This document shows, piece by piece, positions 1-13,800 of a stretch of 64,000 bases of DNA. Position 1 is the first letter of the stretch. Each line of letters begins with the position of its first letter. Origin of the DNA: Phallusia mammillata (Eukaryota > Chordata > Ascidiacea > Phlebobranchia > Ascidiidae); NCBI GenBank assembly GCA_003260075.1, contig QLIY01000025.1:226867-290866 (forward strand), read 5' to 3'. Position numbers and translations under genes: made by a program. The notes under the pieces were generated by a model. The model did not search any database, was not told the DNA's origin, and worked only from the letters and a program-made list of their open reading frames with translations.

Positions 1-2303
1 GTTTCTGTCTCTTCTTTTTCTGCCGCAGGTCCAGTTGTTTGTTTCTCCGATTTTAACTGGGCTCGGGCCCCAAACCCACCTCTACCTGGGTCAAAGTCCA
101 TCCTGTATTCATCCCTGACCTGAACAGTAAAATATGTTGTAACCGGCCCCAAGGAAAACTATGTACTTACATCTCTGTTGTGCAAACAGTTGAAGAAATC
201 AGGAACACAAATTTAGTACCCACCTGTCCACCACGTTTACCCCTGCCATATTGCCTCCCTTCTTTAAACCCAGCATCCCAATCAGTTCTTACAACCCTGT
301 CATCAAGACGTGTTCCATTAATATAACGCATTGCATCCTCTGCTGATGAACGTTCCATGTACCTAAATGATAGTTACAGGTAACACTTGATATTTTGAAA
401 CATAAAAGAAACAACATTAAAACAAAATTCAACACTCACTCAACAAAGCAAAATCCACATGGAGTCTTCTTGAATTTGTCAAGTCCCATAACTAAACGTT
501 TTAGATCTCCACATTTTGAAAACAATTCGTGTATTTGTTCCTCAGTGGTGTAATATGACAAATTTCCAACATAAAGTGTGTTTGAGTTGCGTAGAAGATT
601 TTCCTGGTCGTTACGACTTCCCTAAAAAGTATTGTTGTTGTTTTGAAATTTCTTGACAATTTTAAAAACACAACTAAAATCACAACGAACTAAAAATTCT
701 AATCACATAATACTTAATGCAATATGCTCCATTTTCAATTTACAAGCTTTTGTATTCAAACACCACCACAAAAATAAAAAATAATATTGTAATCACACTT
801 AAATGCAAAAAATGTTTTGGCAATAAAATGAGTTGCATTTGTTGGTATTTTAATCTTTTTATTAGCATTTGTTCATTTTTGTGAGTATTGTCACCCTTAA
901 TTTGGTTTTCAGGCTGGGTTCCTGGATTTCAGAAATTCATTAAACCACAGATCTGGTGGGCCCATCAGCCTTGCTGTTTACAGCATAAAAGACAAGGTAA
1001 ATGGGATTGCTGTGTTGAAACAACATGAACCAAACCCTTTAATTATATTAATAAATATAGTTAATTGGGTTGTCCTTGGACACTGAAGAAAATCCCATCT
1101 AAACTAACGTTAATGGTTGCTTTTCCTCCGAAATTCCAAGTGGCACCCATTTGAGAACCACTGGTATTATTCTTTTTCAGCGTTATGACTAACTAATGTA
1201 CAGACATACAGCTAAATTTCAAATAACAAAAACATTGTCATGTGTTTCTGGTTAAGGTCAAGGTTTTCACTGCTGTTCCATGCCTCATGTTGTATAGCAA
1301 CAGGTTTTGAGACATGGCTTGTATTGCACAGTGCCTAGTTCTGCGGCACATCTTAGTTGTACAGTATTTCAACACATAATTTAGACCTGTGAGCTCAAAT
1401 AATGGGTCGACCCAGCTAAATTTTTCCAAAAGGAAAAAAGACCTTTCTAATTTTTTTTGCATTATAGCATGTTTTAAAACCAAAAAGAGGAGTAAACATA
1501 AAACATCTATTTGAGGAAGACAGGGTGAAACATGGATCAAACTAAAAGTTACAAAATAACTTGAAGTTCTTGCATGTACAAACCAACAAGGTGTGAAACT
1601 CTACAGAATATGGCTGTTTTTACAGTTTTGCATTTACGGGCCTGTTGGTAAACTGCTGGGAAAAGAAAAAACAAAAAGATTACAGGTTTCCGTTGACCAG
1701 GAAAGAAGACTCATAATACAACAAGCATGAATTATCTTTATATGTTCCCATTTTATGTATTTTCTGCTGAAATGCTAAAAACTTGGCTCATCTACATAGA
1801 AAAATCTTTAAAATTGGTTTAGCGCCCCGAAAGGATTAAAATTATTCTCTATCTTCACCACAAAATATTTGAAAACCAAATCATCATGCAGTTTAACATT
1901 ATGACATGTTTTTCTTTAATTTTGATTTATACAAATAATTCCACATTTTAATCTGAAAAAATGTGTGCTAATGTTTGTGGGGATTGTTTCATTTCATACA
2001 ATGACAAAAATATAAAACTAAATTATTTTTTCTTGTTTACATCTTTCTCATGTCTGTGGGTTTGTGGACAGAGGACACTTGACACACAACAACTGAGATA
2101 TGTGTGATTGTGAAAAGATATTTATATATTTTCGTTCTAAAACATATTTGTATATATCTACAACTCAATGAGTTATTTTCGACCTTGAAATCAAGATTAA
2201 AAGATCAAACCTTGAAATGTTGATCGCGGTAAGCGGTTAAATCACACCCTGGATCTTTCAACAGTGGTCGAAGAATAACATCCTGAGTGGGATCAAAAGT
2301 CAT
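1..2303 (-). CDS. NCBP2: Nuclear cap-binding protein subunit 2 (CBP20), 3' end cut by window
   Basis: This subunit binds the m7G cap of nuclear transcripts with NCBP1 and supports splicing and RNA export. Four exons read on the minus strand: 2211-2303, 440-621, 224-362 and 1-119, with canonical splice sites and consistent phases, giving 177 residues before the window ends. The start at 2303 gives [13 protein letters not shown], followed by the family-like YRDQHFKG. The single RRM shows RNP2 LYVGNL and RNP1 CGFCFVEY, then the very conserved block [12 protein letters not shown] and [14 protein letters not shown] and the tail [14 protein letters not shown]. The readable protein already exceeds the 156-residue human length because of a lysine- and glutamate-rich extension, and its stop lies outside the window. 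Identification is very secure; only the C-terminus is unknown. Confidence 0.96.
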
Positions 2304-2634
2304 TGTCCTGCTTTAATCTCAAAGTAGGAACGTAAAAACAATTTTAGTTTGCGAATATTGCGATGAAGTAAACACATTCACATCGACGCGCTTGTGTCAA
2401 AATCATAAATTTCTGAAAGCGCCGCTAAACGAAATTCGTGTTTCTTACGTATACTCAAAAGTTAAATCAGTTTTGTATTTTTCTAATAATTTCAGTTAAT
2501 AAAGATTGACCTAATCATTGACAAAAGTATCAAGATCACCTAAAAAATGTTATTATCAGCACATATTTTGAGGCAAAAATATGTTTCGTCATGTTCTGTT
2601 TATCCAAGAACATTATACCTAAAACTATATAAAC
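2304..2634. other. 5' flank of NCBP2
   Basis: This AT-rich stretch upstream of the NCBP2 start must hold its 5' UTR and promoter. I see no TATA box that I would defend and no other gene in it. Confidence 0.4.
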
Positions 2635-3056
2635 CAGTGGTTCCCAACCTGGTGTTCGCGGACCCCCAAGGGGTCCATGAGATGGTTTCAAGGGGTCCGT
2701 GGAGGCAAACAATTGGAGTAGCATTAACAAGTGTACAATATTTTAAGTTCCCAAACCGTTTTTACAATCCTGTGACATCACAACACACATTAACAACAGA
2801 ACTTATTGTGGTTTGTTTCAAGTATTGTACACCAGAAAATGTATCTCTCTGTTGCATTGACTGCTACAGTACAGAACTTTATTGAGATTGAGGGACTGTG
2901 AAGGTTGATCGAAATTCTGCCCTGATAAGCGAAAGTATAATAACGTACGAATGCAGGAAACAAAAAAACATAACAAGACTAAATAGCGTTGGGGGTCCGC
3001 GGACCTATAAAATTTATAAAAGGGGTCCGTGACTACAAAAAGGTTGGGAACCACTG
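2635..3056. mobile_element. hAT-like MITE, 422 bp
   Basis: The ends are inverted repeats, CAGTGGTTCCCAACC at the left and its complement GGTTGGGAACCACTG at the right, with further inner symmetry (GGGGTCCG and similar). It is flanked by a perfect 8-bp target duplication, ATATAAAC, at 2627-2634 and 3057-3064. The 8-bp duplication and CAGNGG-type termini are typical of hAT transposons. No transposase is encoded, so it is non-autonomous. Confidence 0.9.
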
Positions 3057-3064
3057 ATATAAAC

Positions 3065-4747
<1,683 letters not shown>

Positions 4748-4812
4748 TGAGTATTCAATGATGAATCATTTCTTTATTACAGATCAAATAGCATTATGCC
4801 TAACTGGGTTTG

Positions 4813-5030
4813 GCAGCTTTTGTAACGAGTTGTGTGACAATGTTTGGTCATGCTTTGTGATGTGCGTTTCAGCACATATATGGTGAAAAATGTGTAACTT
4901 TTAATTGCCAACCCCCCCCCCGCAGCTTTTGTAACGAGTTGTGTGACAATGTTTGGTCATGCTTTGTGACGTGCGTTTCAGCACAAATATAGTGAAAAAT
5001 GTGTAACTTTTAATTGCCAATTTTTACACT
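4813..5030. repeat. Direct duplication (about 100 bp) joined by a C run
   Basis: The segment beginning CAGCTTTTGTAACGAG at about 4813 is repeated from about 4923, with a run of C at about 4912-4921 between the copies. The copies differ at a few bases (for example GATGTGCG against GACGTGCG). Confidence 0.85.
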
Positions 5031-6177
5031 GTAATGAAAAGTTTAAACATTCTGTCTTCCACGTGTCTAGTTTTACTTTCCACACTCTTTTATTGAATAG
5101 TTTTATAGAGCAAGCCATACATTTAAACTCACTTATATCATTTGTGTACTTCTAGTGATTCCATTTTCTGTGGTGTTTTAGACTTGACATGTGAATGAGA
5201 TTATTTTACACCCTCAGTACTTTGCGTGTAGTTGTTACTTTGCCAACTTTTTTACAGCAGTCAAGTGGTATAACACACAGTTCTGTTTAGTAATAAGTTT
5301 ACGTCAATCAATATGTGCTTTACTCATTGTTCTTCACTAACTTATGCTCGCTACACAAGTTGCTTTTCCTTGTAGAAATTATTAATTTACTAATTGTTAA
5401 CTTTAACCATACCCAAACAGTTTACCATTTTTGAATATAACAGTTTCTCATGCAGATATATTATATGACCCCTAGCAATAAACATATTCGAGTGCAACTT
5501 TTTTGTTTCAGTACAGCCTTAATGTTATTTGTTGTTTTGTTTATATGTTCCACTATGGTGTTTAGCCTTACTGTTCAAAACTGTTTTATTGTTATGTAAG
5601 TTATTCACAGACATCTATTTATTTCCCAAATCAACTAAATCATTATGGCATAAAAGTTAGGTGGTGCCATATTAAGCTGACACTGTTGGACATCCAGGCT
5701 GTTGTAAGTGTTTTTCTCTTTGTTTTTGCTGTTTTTTGGCGCACTTAAACTTTGCAATAAACTTCTTTACAACCAGTGTACTGATGACTCAAAAATTGAC
5801 CTACATCAATTTTATGCCTGAGAGGGTCATGCATAACAAATTGGTTGAATGCTTTAAGTCTACCTATTTCATTTGATTGAAGTACCAAAAACCTTTCTTT
5901 TTTCTAAAGAGAGGCAAACTAGTGAACGAACGAGCTGCTGTGTTCATGTTTTAAGCAAAATTACACGACAACACATAAGAAATAGGTGCTGGGAGAACTG
6001 AAGCACTGGCAAGCAAAACCATACAATGGGAAACACATTATAATTTATGTCTTGCATTGTGGCAAGACCAGATAAAACATGGTAATTTGGTAAGCTTTAG
6101 TTTGCAACTGCACACAAGAACAGGGTTTGACATAAAATTATTCATTGGTTGACCAGGTTTCTGCATTCTTATTATTT

Positions 6178-6419
6178 CAATCTAAACAATTTTATTATCT
6201 ATGACTTATACACAACAAGCAATTTTGAAACAAACATAAATGCATGCATTTATGCCTCTTGCTGGGCAGCTGATATTTAAATGTACTGACTAAACCCCCC
6301 CCCCAATCTAAACAATTTTATTATCTATGACTTATACACAACAAGCAATTTTAAAGCAAACATAAATGAATGCATTTAAGCCTCTTGCTGGGCAGCTGAT
6401 ATTTAAATGTACTGACTAA
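6178..6419. repeat. Direct duplication joined by a C run
   Basis: A segment starting AATCTAAACAATTTTATT appears twice, before and after a C run at about 6295-6303. The copies carry single-base differences such as TTGAAACAAAC against TTAAAGCAAAC. Confidence 0.85.
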
Positions 6420-6671
6420 CATTAGTTAAATATGCATGGTATTCAAGTGCATCTTTTAACTTCTTTGGGTAAAAATATAAAGCACAGGCCTTAGGTGTAG
6501 AAATAGGTTTTAAAAATAAAAAGTGTATCAGATTGTTGTGGTTTATGGAGTTTAAAGTCTTTTATGAACATGAAGATTGTGTACACAGTGACACCATACA
6601 GACACACTATGCGTACCACCAGTCACAAGACAATGACAGGAAAATGGATGGACAAAAACTTACAGAAACTT

Positions 6672-6910
6672 TTTACAGGATACTTAAAAGATAAAAACTT
6701 TTGGACCATACAGTGTTTCGTACATGATACAATGGAAGCTATGGGCTAATGATGTTACCAGTTTAGTACCATTACAAGTAACCCCCCCCCCTACAGGATA
6801 CTTAAAAGATAAAAACTTTTGGACCATACAGTGTTTCGTTCATGATACAATGGAAGCTATGGGCTAATGATGTTACCAGTTCAGTACCATTACGAGTACC
6901 CCCCCCCCCG
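6672..6910. repeat. Direct duplication with C runs at the middle and end
   Basis: The segment starting TACAGGATACTTAAAAG occurs twice around a C run at about 6781-6790. A second C run (about 6899-6909) ends the second copy, which differs at scattered bases (TACAAGTA against TACGAGTA). Confidence 0.85.
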
Positions 6911-7333
6911 AAAATGCAATCATTTATTCAGTATTATGCATTTGTTGAACTTGTCTGTGTCTCCATGCTTTTGAACACTTCTGTACAGTTTATGTGTGGT
7001 GTATTTTTTTATTATTTCTGCGTGCAGATGCAAGTGCTTAATTAGCTTTTGACAGCTACAGTTCAAATCCTGTTGTGATCTGGAACTGCCTCTGTTTGCT
7101 TCCTTGGTGTGCACTTGCGATTTTAAGGGGATTTGCAATCAGATGACAATGATATTGCATGTCTTTCCAACCTCCCCCCCCCCCTGTAGCTGTCAAAAGC
7201 TAATTAAGCACTTGCATCTGCACGCAGAAATGATAAAAAAATACACCACACATTAACTGTACAGAAGTGTTCAAAAGCATGGAGACGCAGACAAGTTCAA
7301 CAAATGCATAATACTGAATAAATGATTGCATTT
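6911..7333. repeat. Inverted duplication with a C run at one arm
   Basis: About 150 bp from 6911 to 7063 reappears as its reverse complement from about 7184 to 7333, separated by about 120 bp ending in a C run (about 7171-7183). The arms differ at a few bases. This is a large foldback in the sequence as given. Confidence 0.85.
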
Positions 7334-7509
7334 TCCCAATAGATGAAACTCTTGTTATGCAGCAAAACAAAATTTTGTCTCTGTGTGTAATGAAAAATCA
7401 GGCAAACAACAGTGAAATACTGCCAGTGGAAGCTGTTGATTTGAAGTGGATTGCTTATTACTTGATCTCTGATGACTTTGGGCTGGATGGAGTCATGGGT
7501 GTTGTAATA

Positions 7510-7758
7510 CGAGATGAGGGAGCGGACCCATATTCACGTGACAGCTAAAACAGAGAGATAGAAAATAAAATCACACACACAGTTCCATCCACTGCAGATT
7601 GGCTAAACAGATAATTTGACATGTGTTTATACCCCCCCCCCGAGATGAGGGAGCGGACCCATATTCACGTGACAGCTAAAACAGAGAGACAGAAAAAAAT
7701 ATCACACACAGTTCCATCCACTGCAAATTGGCTAAACAGATAATGTTACATGTGTTTA
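7510..7758. repeat. Direct duplication joined by a C run
   Basis: The segment beginning CGAGATGAGGGAGCGG at about 7510 is repeated after a C run at about 7631-7641, with minor differences between the copies (AGATAG against AGACAG). Confidence 0.85.
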
Positions 7759-7779
7759 TGTCCAAACAAAACACTTTAT

Positions 7780-7832
7780 TTATTTTGTTCTTACTGGCAG
7801 TTCATCAGGTCTGGAAGTCTTCTTTGTGGAAT

Positions 7833-7893
<61 letters not shown>

Positions 7894-10800
7894 AGTAGGG
7901 TTCCGCACTAATCACAGGTGGGCGGGCAGGCATGGATAACGACCGAGAATAGCGACTTTCTGATGTTGCTGCTGTTTCATTTTGTGAAAAGGATTGTGGT
8001 TCAGTGAGCACCACATCCATGTAATCACCGAAATGGTGCACCATTGACTGGCTGTGGGCAGGTCTGTCATTATGACCAACAGGTAAACTTTCTGTTGAAA
8101 AAGCATTGGACATGGTTATAGTGAGTAGGACATTTGCATCATAAGATTTCTTTATAACAGTGTGCTGAGATTTTTTCTGTCGCACTGTTACCTTGAACTT
8201 GTGGTGAGTCTATCCCAGTTGCATTGCTATTGTTGATATTGTGATTTGCCTGTTAAAGTAAACACACATAATGTTTGATTTTTTTCAATCACTGATTAAA
8301 ATTGATAAAAGTCAGTGGTTCTCAAACTTTTTAAGCATGCGGCGCATTAAAGAACTAAAATTTTCTTCCGCGGCACACTTCGCAGATACACATAACAAAA
8401 GTTGTTCAAAAAAGCTTAATTTTCAACTTTATTGTGGTGGGTAAGGACATGTTCTTAGCAATAACAAAAATAGGAGCTTTGAAATGTTTTCATGCACAAC
8501 TGTATTTCTTCATGAAGTTTAATAACACCAGAGAACATTCGCACTTTAAAATAGGAAAGATTTTGTGGCACAGTTGGGAATCTCTCATGGCACACAGTTT
8601 GAGAATCACTGATGTAAGTACACAGAAAATTAAATTGATACAAAATCTGCTAAAAGGAAATGTCCCTTACTTCTTGTTCATCAACTTCTACTATCACGTC
8701 CACTGATTTGCTTGGGACTAGCAAACTAGAACCTGCAGCTGGTGACTCCACTCCGAAACCTGTTGGTAACACTTTGTGTTCAACCATTGAAAAGTTATGA
8801 TCACTACACATATATCTTGAAGGCAAAAGCAATGGCTTACTTGAACCGGACTCGGAAAATGAATCCATCCTGGCCAAAGGAGCCACAACCGGTTCGTCAC
8901 CAATATTTTCAGGTACTGTAGCCCTTAAAAAATAACACACACTTTCCCTAAGCTTGTAGGTTATTTAAATTTGCCACATAAATAAATTTCAAGACAAAGG
9001 TAGTACATTTAAACACTTTGCACATGATTAAACTTGATTTTTCTTGTTTTATTCCATTAATATTTGTCTACAAGGAAGCAAAAACACAAAATCTGACATC
9101 TGTGGGTTATTGACAATTAAACCACAAATAGTGGCATTCATAACTGCCTTTAAAATACCTTTGTTCTGGACTTTGATGAAGAGGTATATTCTCAAAACCA
9201 TGATCTATATTTGCAGCAGGGGGCTGCTCAATGACAGGTTCCTATGACAACACATGTAAGTAGAATTTTGTTTTATTTTGTGGAAAATTTAGGTACAATG
9301 ATCAAAGTGACCACCTTTGGTTTTTCAGCCAAGTCACTTCTTCTGCTTTTTCCATTTCTTGTGAGCCCACCAACTGGCAATGTTTCAGACTCTGTGTATT
9401 TTCGAGAGTCAGCAACTATCTGGGATTGCTTGATAACCTGAAAAAAAATGCCAAGTAAGTGATTTGCAGTGGTTGTGTGAGAAGTTCAAGCTACAAATGT
9501 GCAACTGTTGCATAAAAGTTACCTTTTTCATCGCCTTTAACAATTCGTTCGGAAAATGGTGGACAACCATTTTATGTGAAATTAGGAGTTCATTGAAATC
9601 ATTTCTGTTGTCTGATTCAATGGCAAAGTATTTGTTCCTTTCAGAAGGCCTACAACATATTTTTACCATTATGAAAATTTACTTGGTTGACTGAAATATT
9701 TAGTGATCTAATGGAGTAACTTTTAATTTGTATTGGTCATATTAAAGAAATTCAATTAAGGACATTATTGTATTACTGTATAAATATCTATGACATATTA
9801 AAGGCAAAAACTTGGGAAAATGAATGAAAGGATTGTATTTCAAAAAAACAAATTCATATTTGCTGTCTGTTGCACATACTATTTTTTTGACACTTTTCTT
9901 CACAAAAAGATGAATTTTAACATTTTTCACTTTGTCAGTTTTTTTTTGCTTGGTGCTTTCATAAAAATAAAAAAATGCTGTAGCTACTTGGAGCAGAAGT
10001 TTTGGTCTTTGGTTGGTTTTCTGTACACAATATGAATGATTTTCCCGGGAGGATAAAGATCCTCACTACAGCTGGTGTCAGAGCAGGATTCAGTTAGATT
10101 GTCTCCTGGATGATCCACAAGATTCCTCTCTTCCTCCATTGGCTAAAAATACATAAAATACGTTTTTTCCAACACATTTATCTTTAATGTAAAAAATTCC
10201 AATGATAATACATTCTGTATGTAACCGAACTGTCAACTTGATGTGCCTACCTCCTATCACGTAACCACAAAAATGTTGCACATAATGCAGTGGTAACAAA
10301 ATCAAATCAACCTACCACAGCATGCTGCAAAAGCTTATGCCTGCTTTGCGTTGTATGGACAAGGTTTCCCAATATTACTCGATACTGAAAAACAAATTAT
10401 CAGCATTTTAAAAGTGCAACAAAACTAAGCTAACTTATGGTACCTTGGGCAAAGATGTAGCTTTTAGCAAGGAGGTAATTTCATTTCTCAATCTTTCCAA
10501 TTGCACAATGCCTGTCCTGGTGATCATGTCCTTTCCCAAGACAGCAGTATTTATGTAGTGCTTTGAACCCTCCATGGCTGCCAAACTGCCATGAATAGAA
10601 AACAAATAAAACATGCTTAAAAAACAACAGCCATAAAATGCTTCAAACAGTTTATGTAGCAAAAAACACTAATTTGTTAAACTTTCGAACTGGCGATCCC
10701 CTACTATGAGGCTGACATGTGCAGTATACAAGCAGGGTTCCCGCGCAATTTTTGTTTATAAATTCCATGACTTTTCCAAAATTTTTCAAGAAAAAAACCC

Positions 10801-13800
10801 CGAATTTTCATAACCTTAATCGAAAAAAATCGAGCAATTCCCATAGTAAAACTAGAAAAAAGACTTTGGTATATGTAGCCAATTTACCATACTTGCAACG
10901 AATATATAAACGTTACGTAATTTGAAATTCCTATCTCTATCTGGCATTTTCAGGCGCCAAATTCCATACTTTTTCAAAGACTTTTGCAAAAGTTGGGTTT
11001 TTTCAAAACTTTTCCAGGCCTTAAAAATACAAATTTAAATTCCATAACCTTCCCAGGCTTTCCATACCCACGGGAACCCTGTACAAGGCAGGCAATGGTA
11101 CTTGTGATTCAACCTTTGGCAGTTTCTCCACTGAGCCTATGTAGCTCAGTTGTGTGAGTGTGAGTCCTGGAAAGATCCAGTCATGGGTTTGAATCCCACC
11201 TCTAGCCTGCGCCTTGCCATATGGGAATACTTGGGAGACACATAGGCCTGGCATACTATGATGTTAATCTTTATGGAGCATCTTTCAAAAATTCACATGT
11301 TGCAAAGCTGGTAATTATCAGGGGTTATAGTTTTAGTACCAAGCTTCTGAAATCTATCCATCGAGTGTGAAAAAACTTCTCCTCATAAAAAAAGAGAACT
11401 AAGCCAGTTCAGTAACGCGTAAGTATGTGCCACATTGCAAAATATCTGCTTCATTACCCCAGCCTAGTAACCTGCTTTCTCACCTTAGTAAGCCCCCAGG
11501 TGGTGAATATGCATAACATATGACGTGTGGATATCGCCTTTTGAGTGAAATCGATAAAATGACAGCAACCCCAGCACCAAGCGAATGACCTGCCGATACA
11601 AAGTTTTGTGTGAACAATTGCCTTATTTAGAGAAAGGTATAAATTTTGCAGCAACTTTACCTACGATCACCAGTTGGTAATCCCTTGTCCCCCGTGATAA
11701 ATCTCTGCCAAAAGCTTGTGACAAAATCATTTCCTCCTCAAGTAACTGTTGTCTGATATAGATTGCCCCTTGCACAATACCCTAAATATAAATCATCGTT
11801 CATACAGGGTGCAGGGGTGAAATGTGTTGTGTTTGGCCATAAAGTGGTGCATCTCATGTTATTGCTTCATGTCTGGCTGAGTACATCCAGACTGTTACCA
11901 CAAATAATTCGGCCAACTTCATTTGAACTTTTGCTCACAACATTATGACGTACTGCAGATTTTGATCAATAACATTTTTCAGAAGTGAAGCACATAAAAT
12001 TGAAATTGGTAAGTTTCTTAGTGTACTGGCATGATATTTTATTTAACTAGCATGGGAATGCTCAGAAAAGAGTGTTCAAACCTTATGTGCCTTCCACGAA
12101 GAATCGCATTCTGGTATTTGCATGGGTGTAGCCACAATATCAGTCAATGCATCGATGTCACTCAAAGTTCCTCTGATAGTCACAACAATGGATTTCATTT
12201 TGTGATCAACAGCAACAAAGAATGGCTGCTTGTATAGCTGAAGCATAAACACATTTTTTTAACTGTTGTGTTTTTTTTAAAAAAACAGAAAAATGCTAGA
12301 AACCAAATTTTTTTGGCAAACTTTGGATCATAGAAAACAAGTTAAAATGGATTGATACTGAAGAATTACTCCTCAAAAATAGAATTTGGTTACCTTGGGA
12401 TAAAACACTACAACTGCAAACAGTGACCAAATTAAGTTTAAGCCACTTCATCATAAAGCACTTACATCATTGTTCCATGACACATACACGAGATCAACAT
12501 CTCCCCTCAGTCCGTTCTCCAGCATGGTTTTTCTGATTGCAGATGTGCGCCATTCACAGCAGGTGTCCTTTCGTATAGTGGCTGAAGCAAATGGCCTATG
12601 ATGGTTGGATGTAGCAGGGCAGCACGATGTTCTATCAGCCCCACACCTGCCCATGCATCAGGTTTTTATTGTGTTTTACATGCAACATGTGAGGAATATG
12701 GCTTTAAACTGTAAATGTCATTTAGTGCAATGACTGACATGTCCAACAAGATTATGACAAAAAAGACAAGGTTGACATGTCAAAGAGATGTGGCACGTAA
12801 GAACCACTGACACTAATATATGGACCCTATGACATGTATTTCAGTTCTTTAATAATGCATATGCATGACATGGAAATCCATGCACTCATTAATGTAAGCA
12901 ACCTTTTCAGTTACAAAAAAATAAATTTTCACAAGCAGATCGTAGCATTTGATAATGATTATATTACAGGAACATGTCATACATGCATTCTTCCATGAGG
13001 TAGCAGACTCCACAGGCCATGTGCGAGTACATGTACATGAGAGGGCCGTAAGATGCCACAGCATACTGGCAGTAGTACGTCATCACACTAAATTCATGGG
13101 CTTCAGTCTGAAATATCCAAGTTTGATATTACTGACACTGAATGAACACTTTTATTGGCAAAAAACAAGGTCTGGGGGAAAATGATTCGATGTAACAAAC
13201 CTGGTTGGAATGATCCATAAATATGGTATTTTCAGTGATTGGCCGGCCACACATATATTCCTTGATTGGGTTGTCATCCTGTAAATATCAATGATCAAAT
13301 TGAATATCAAGATTGGTTAACACATGCACACCTTTTGACAAACAAAATTTACAATTTAAAGTATAAATAAATGTTTTTGCTGTTGCACTACATTTTTTTC
13401 TCGGCTCTTGGCTTATATTCACTAGGATTTGCAATGTGAGGCACATAGGAAATCCCACCGATTTTTGTATTTCCTCTTGAGAGCGTTGTTGTTTGTGACG
13501 CAGAAGAATAAAGCCAGCTACAATGTCTGAAGGAACAAGGTCCTGATTTCGGAAAAAGTCACCAAATATGCGAGCAACATCATCAAGGGCTGCCTAAATC
13601 AAATAAGAAATCAGGTAAGTCAAGTTGATTGTGGAAACCTACTGCATTGGTGGTAAGAATCAGAGACCAAAATGTGACTTAGCAATGCAGCTTTGACAAA
13701 TCTACATTGATTGATTTAGTTTAATACTTTCAATCAAATCAACATAGTTAAATGCATGTTATGACCCTCCATAACTTTAGCACAATTGAAAAATATTTGT

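Larger units (their letters stand above)
4748..7779. other. Rho 3' UTR and intergenic DNA with poly-C-joined duplications
   Basis: I see no convincing coding exon here. AATAAA signals occur near 5756, giving a plausible Rho 3' UTR of about 1 kb. The rest is AT-rich DNA containing several repeated segments of about 100 bp joined by pure C runs, listed separately. The small open frames in it lack coding character. Confidence 0.6.

Noticed and set aside
7805-8185. Possible polyglycine protein on the minus strand
   Set aside because: The glycines come from the 54-nt C run; sequence on both sides belongs to the DAGLA C-terminus and the run matches the assembly-artefact pattern.
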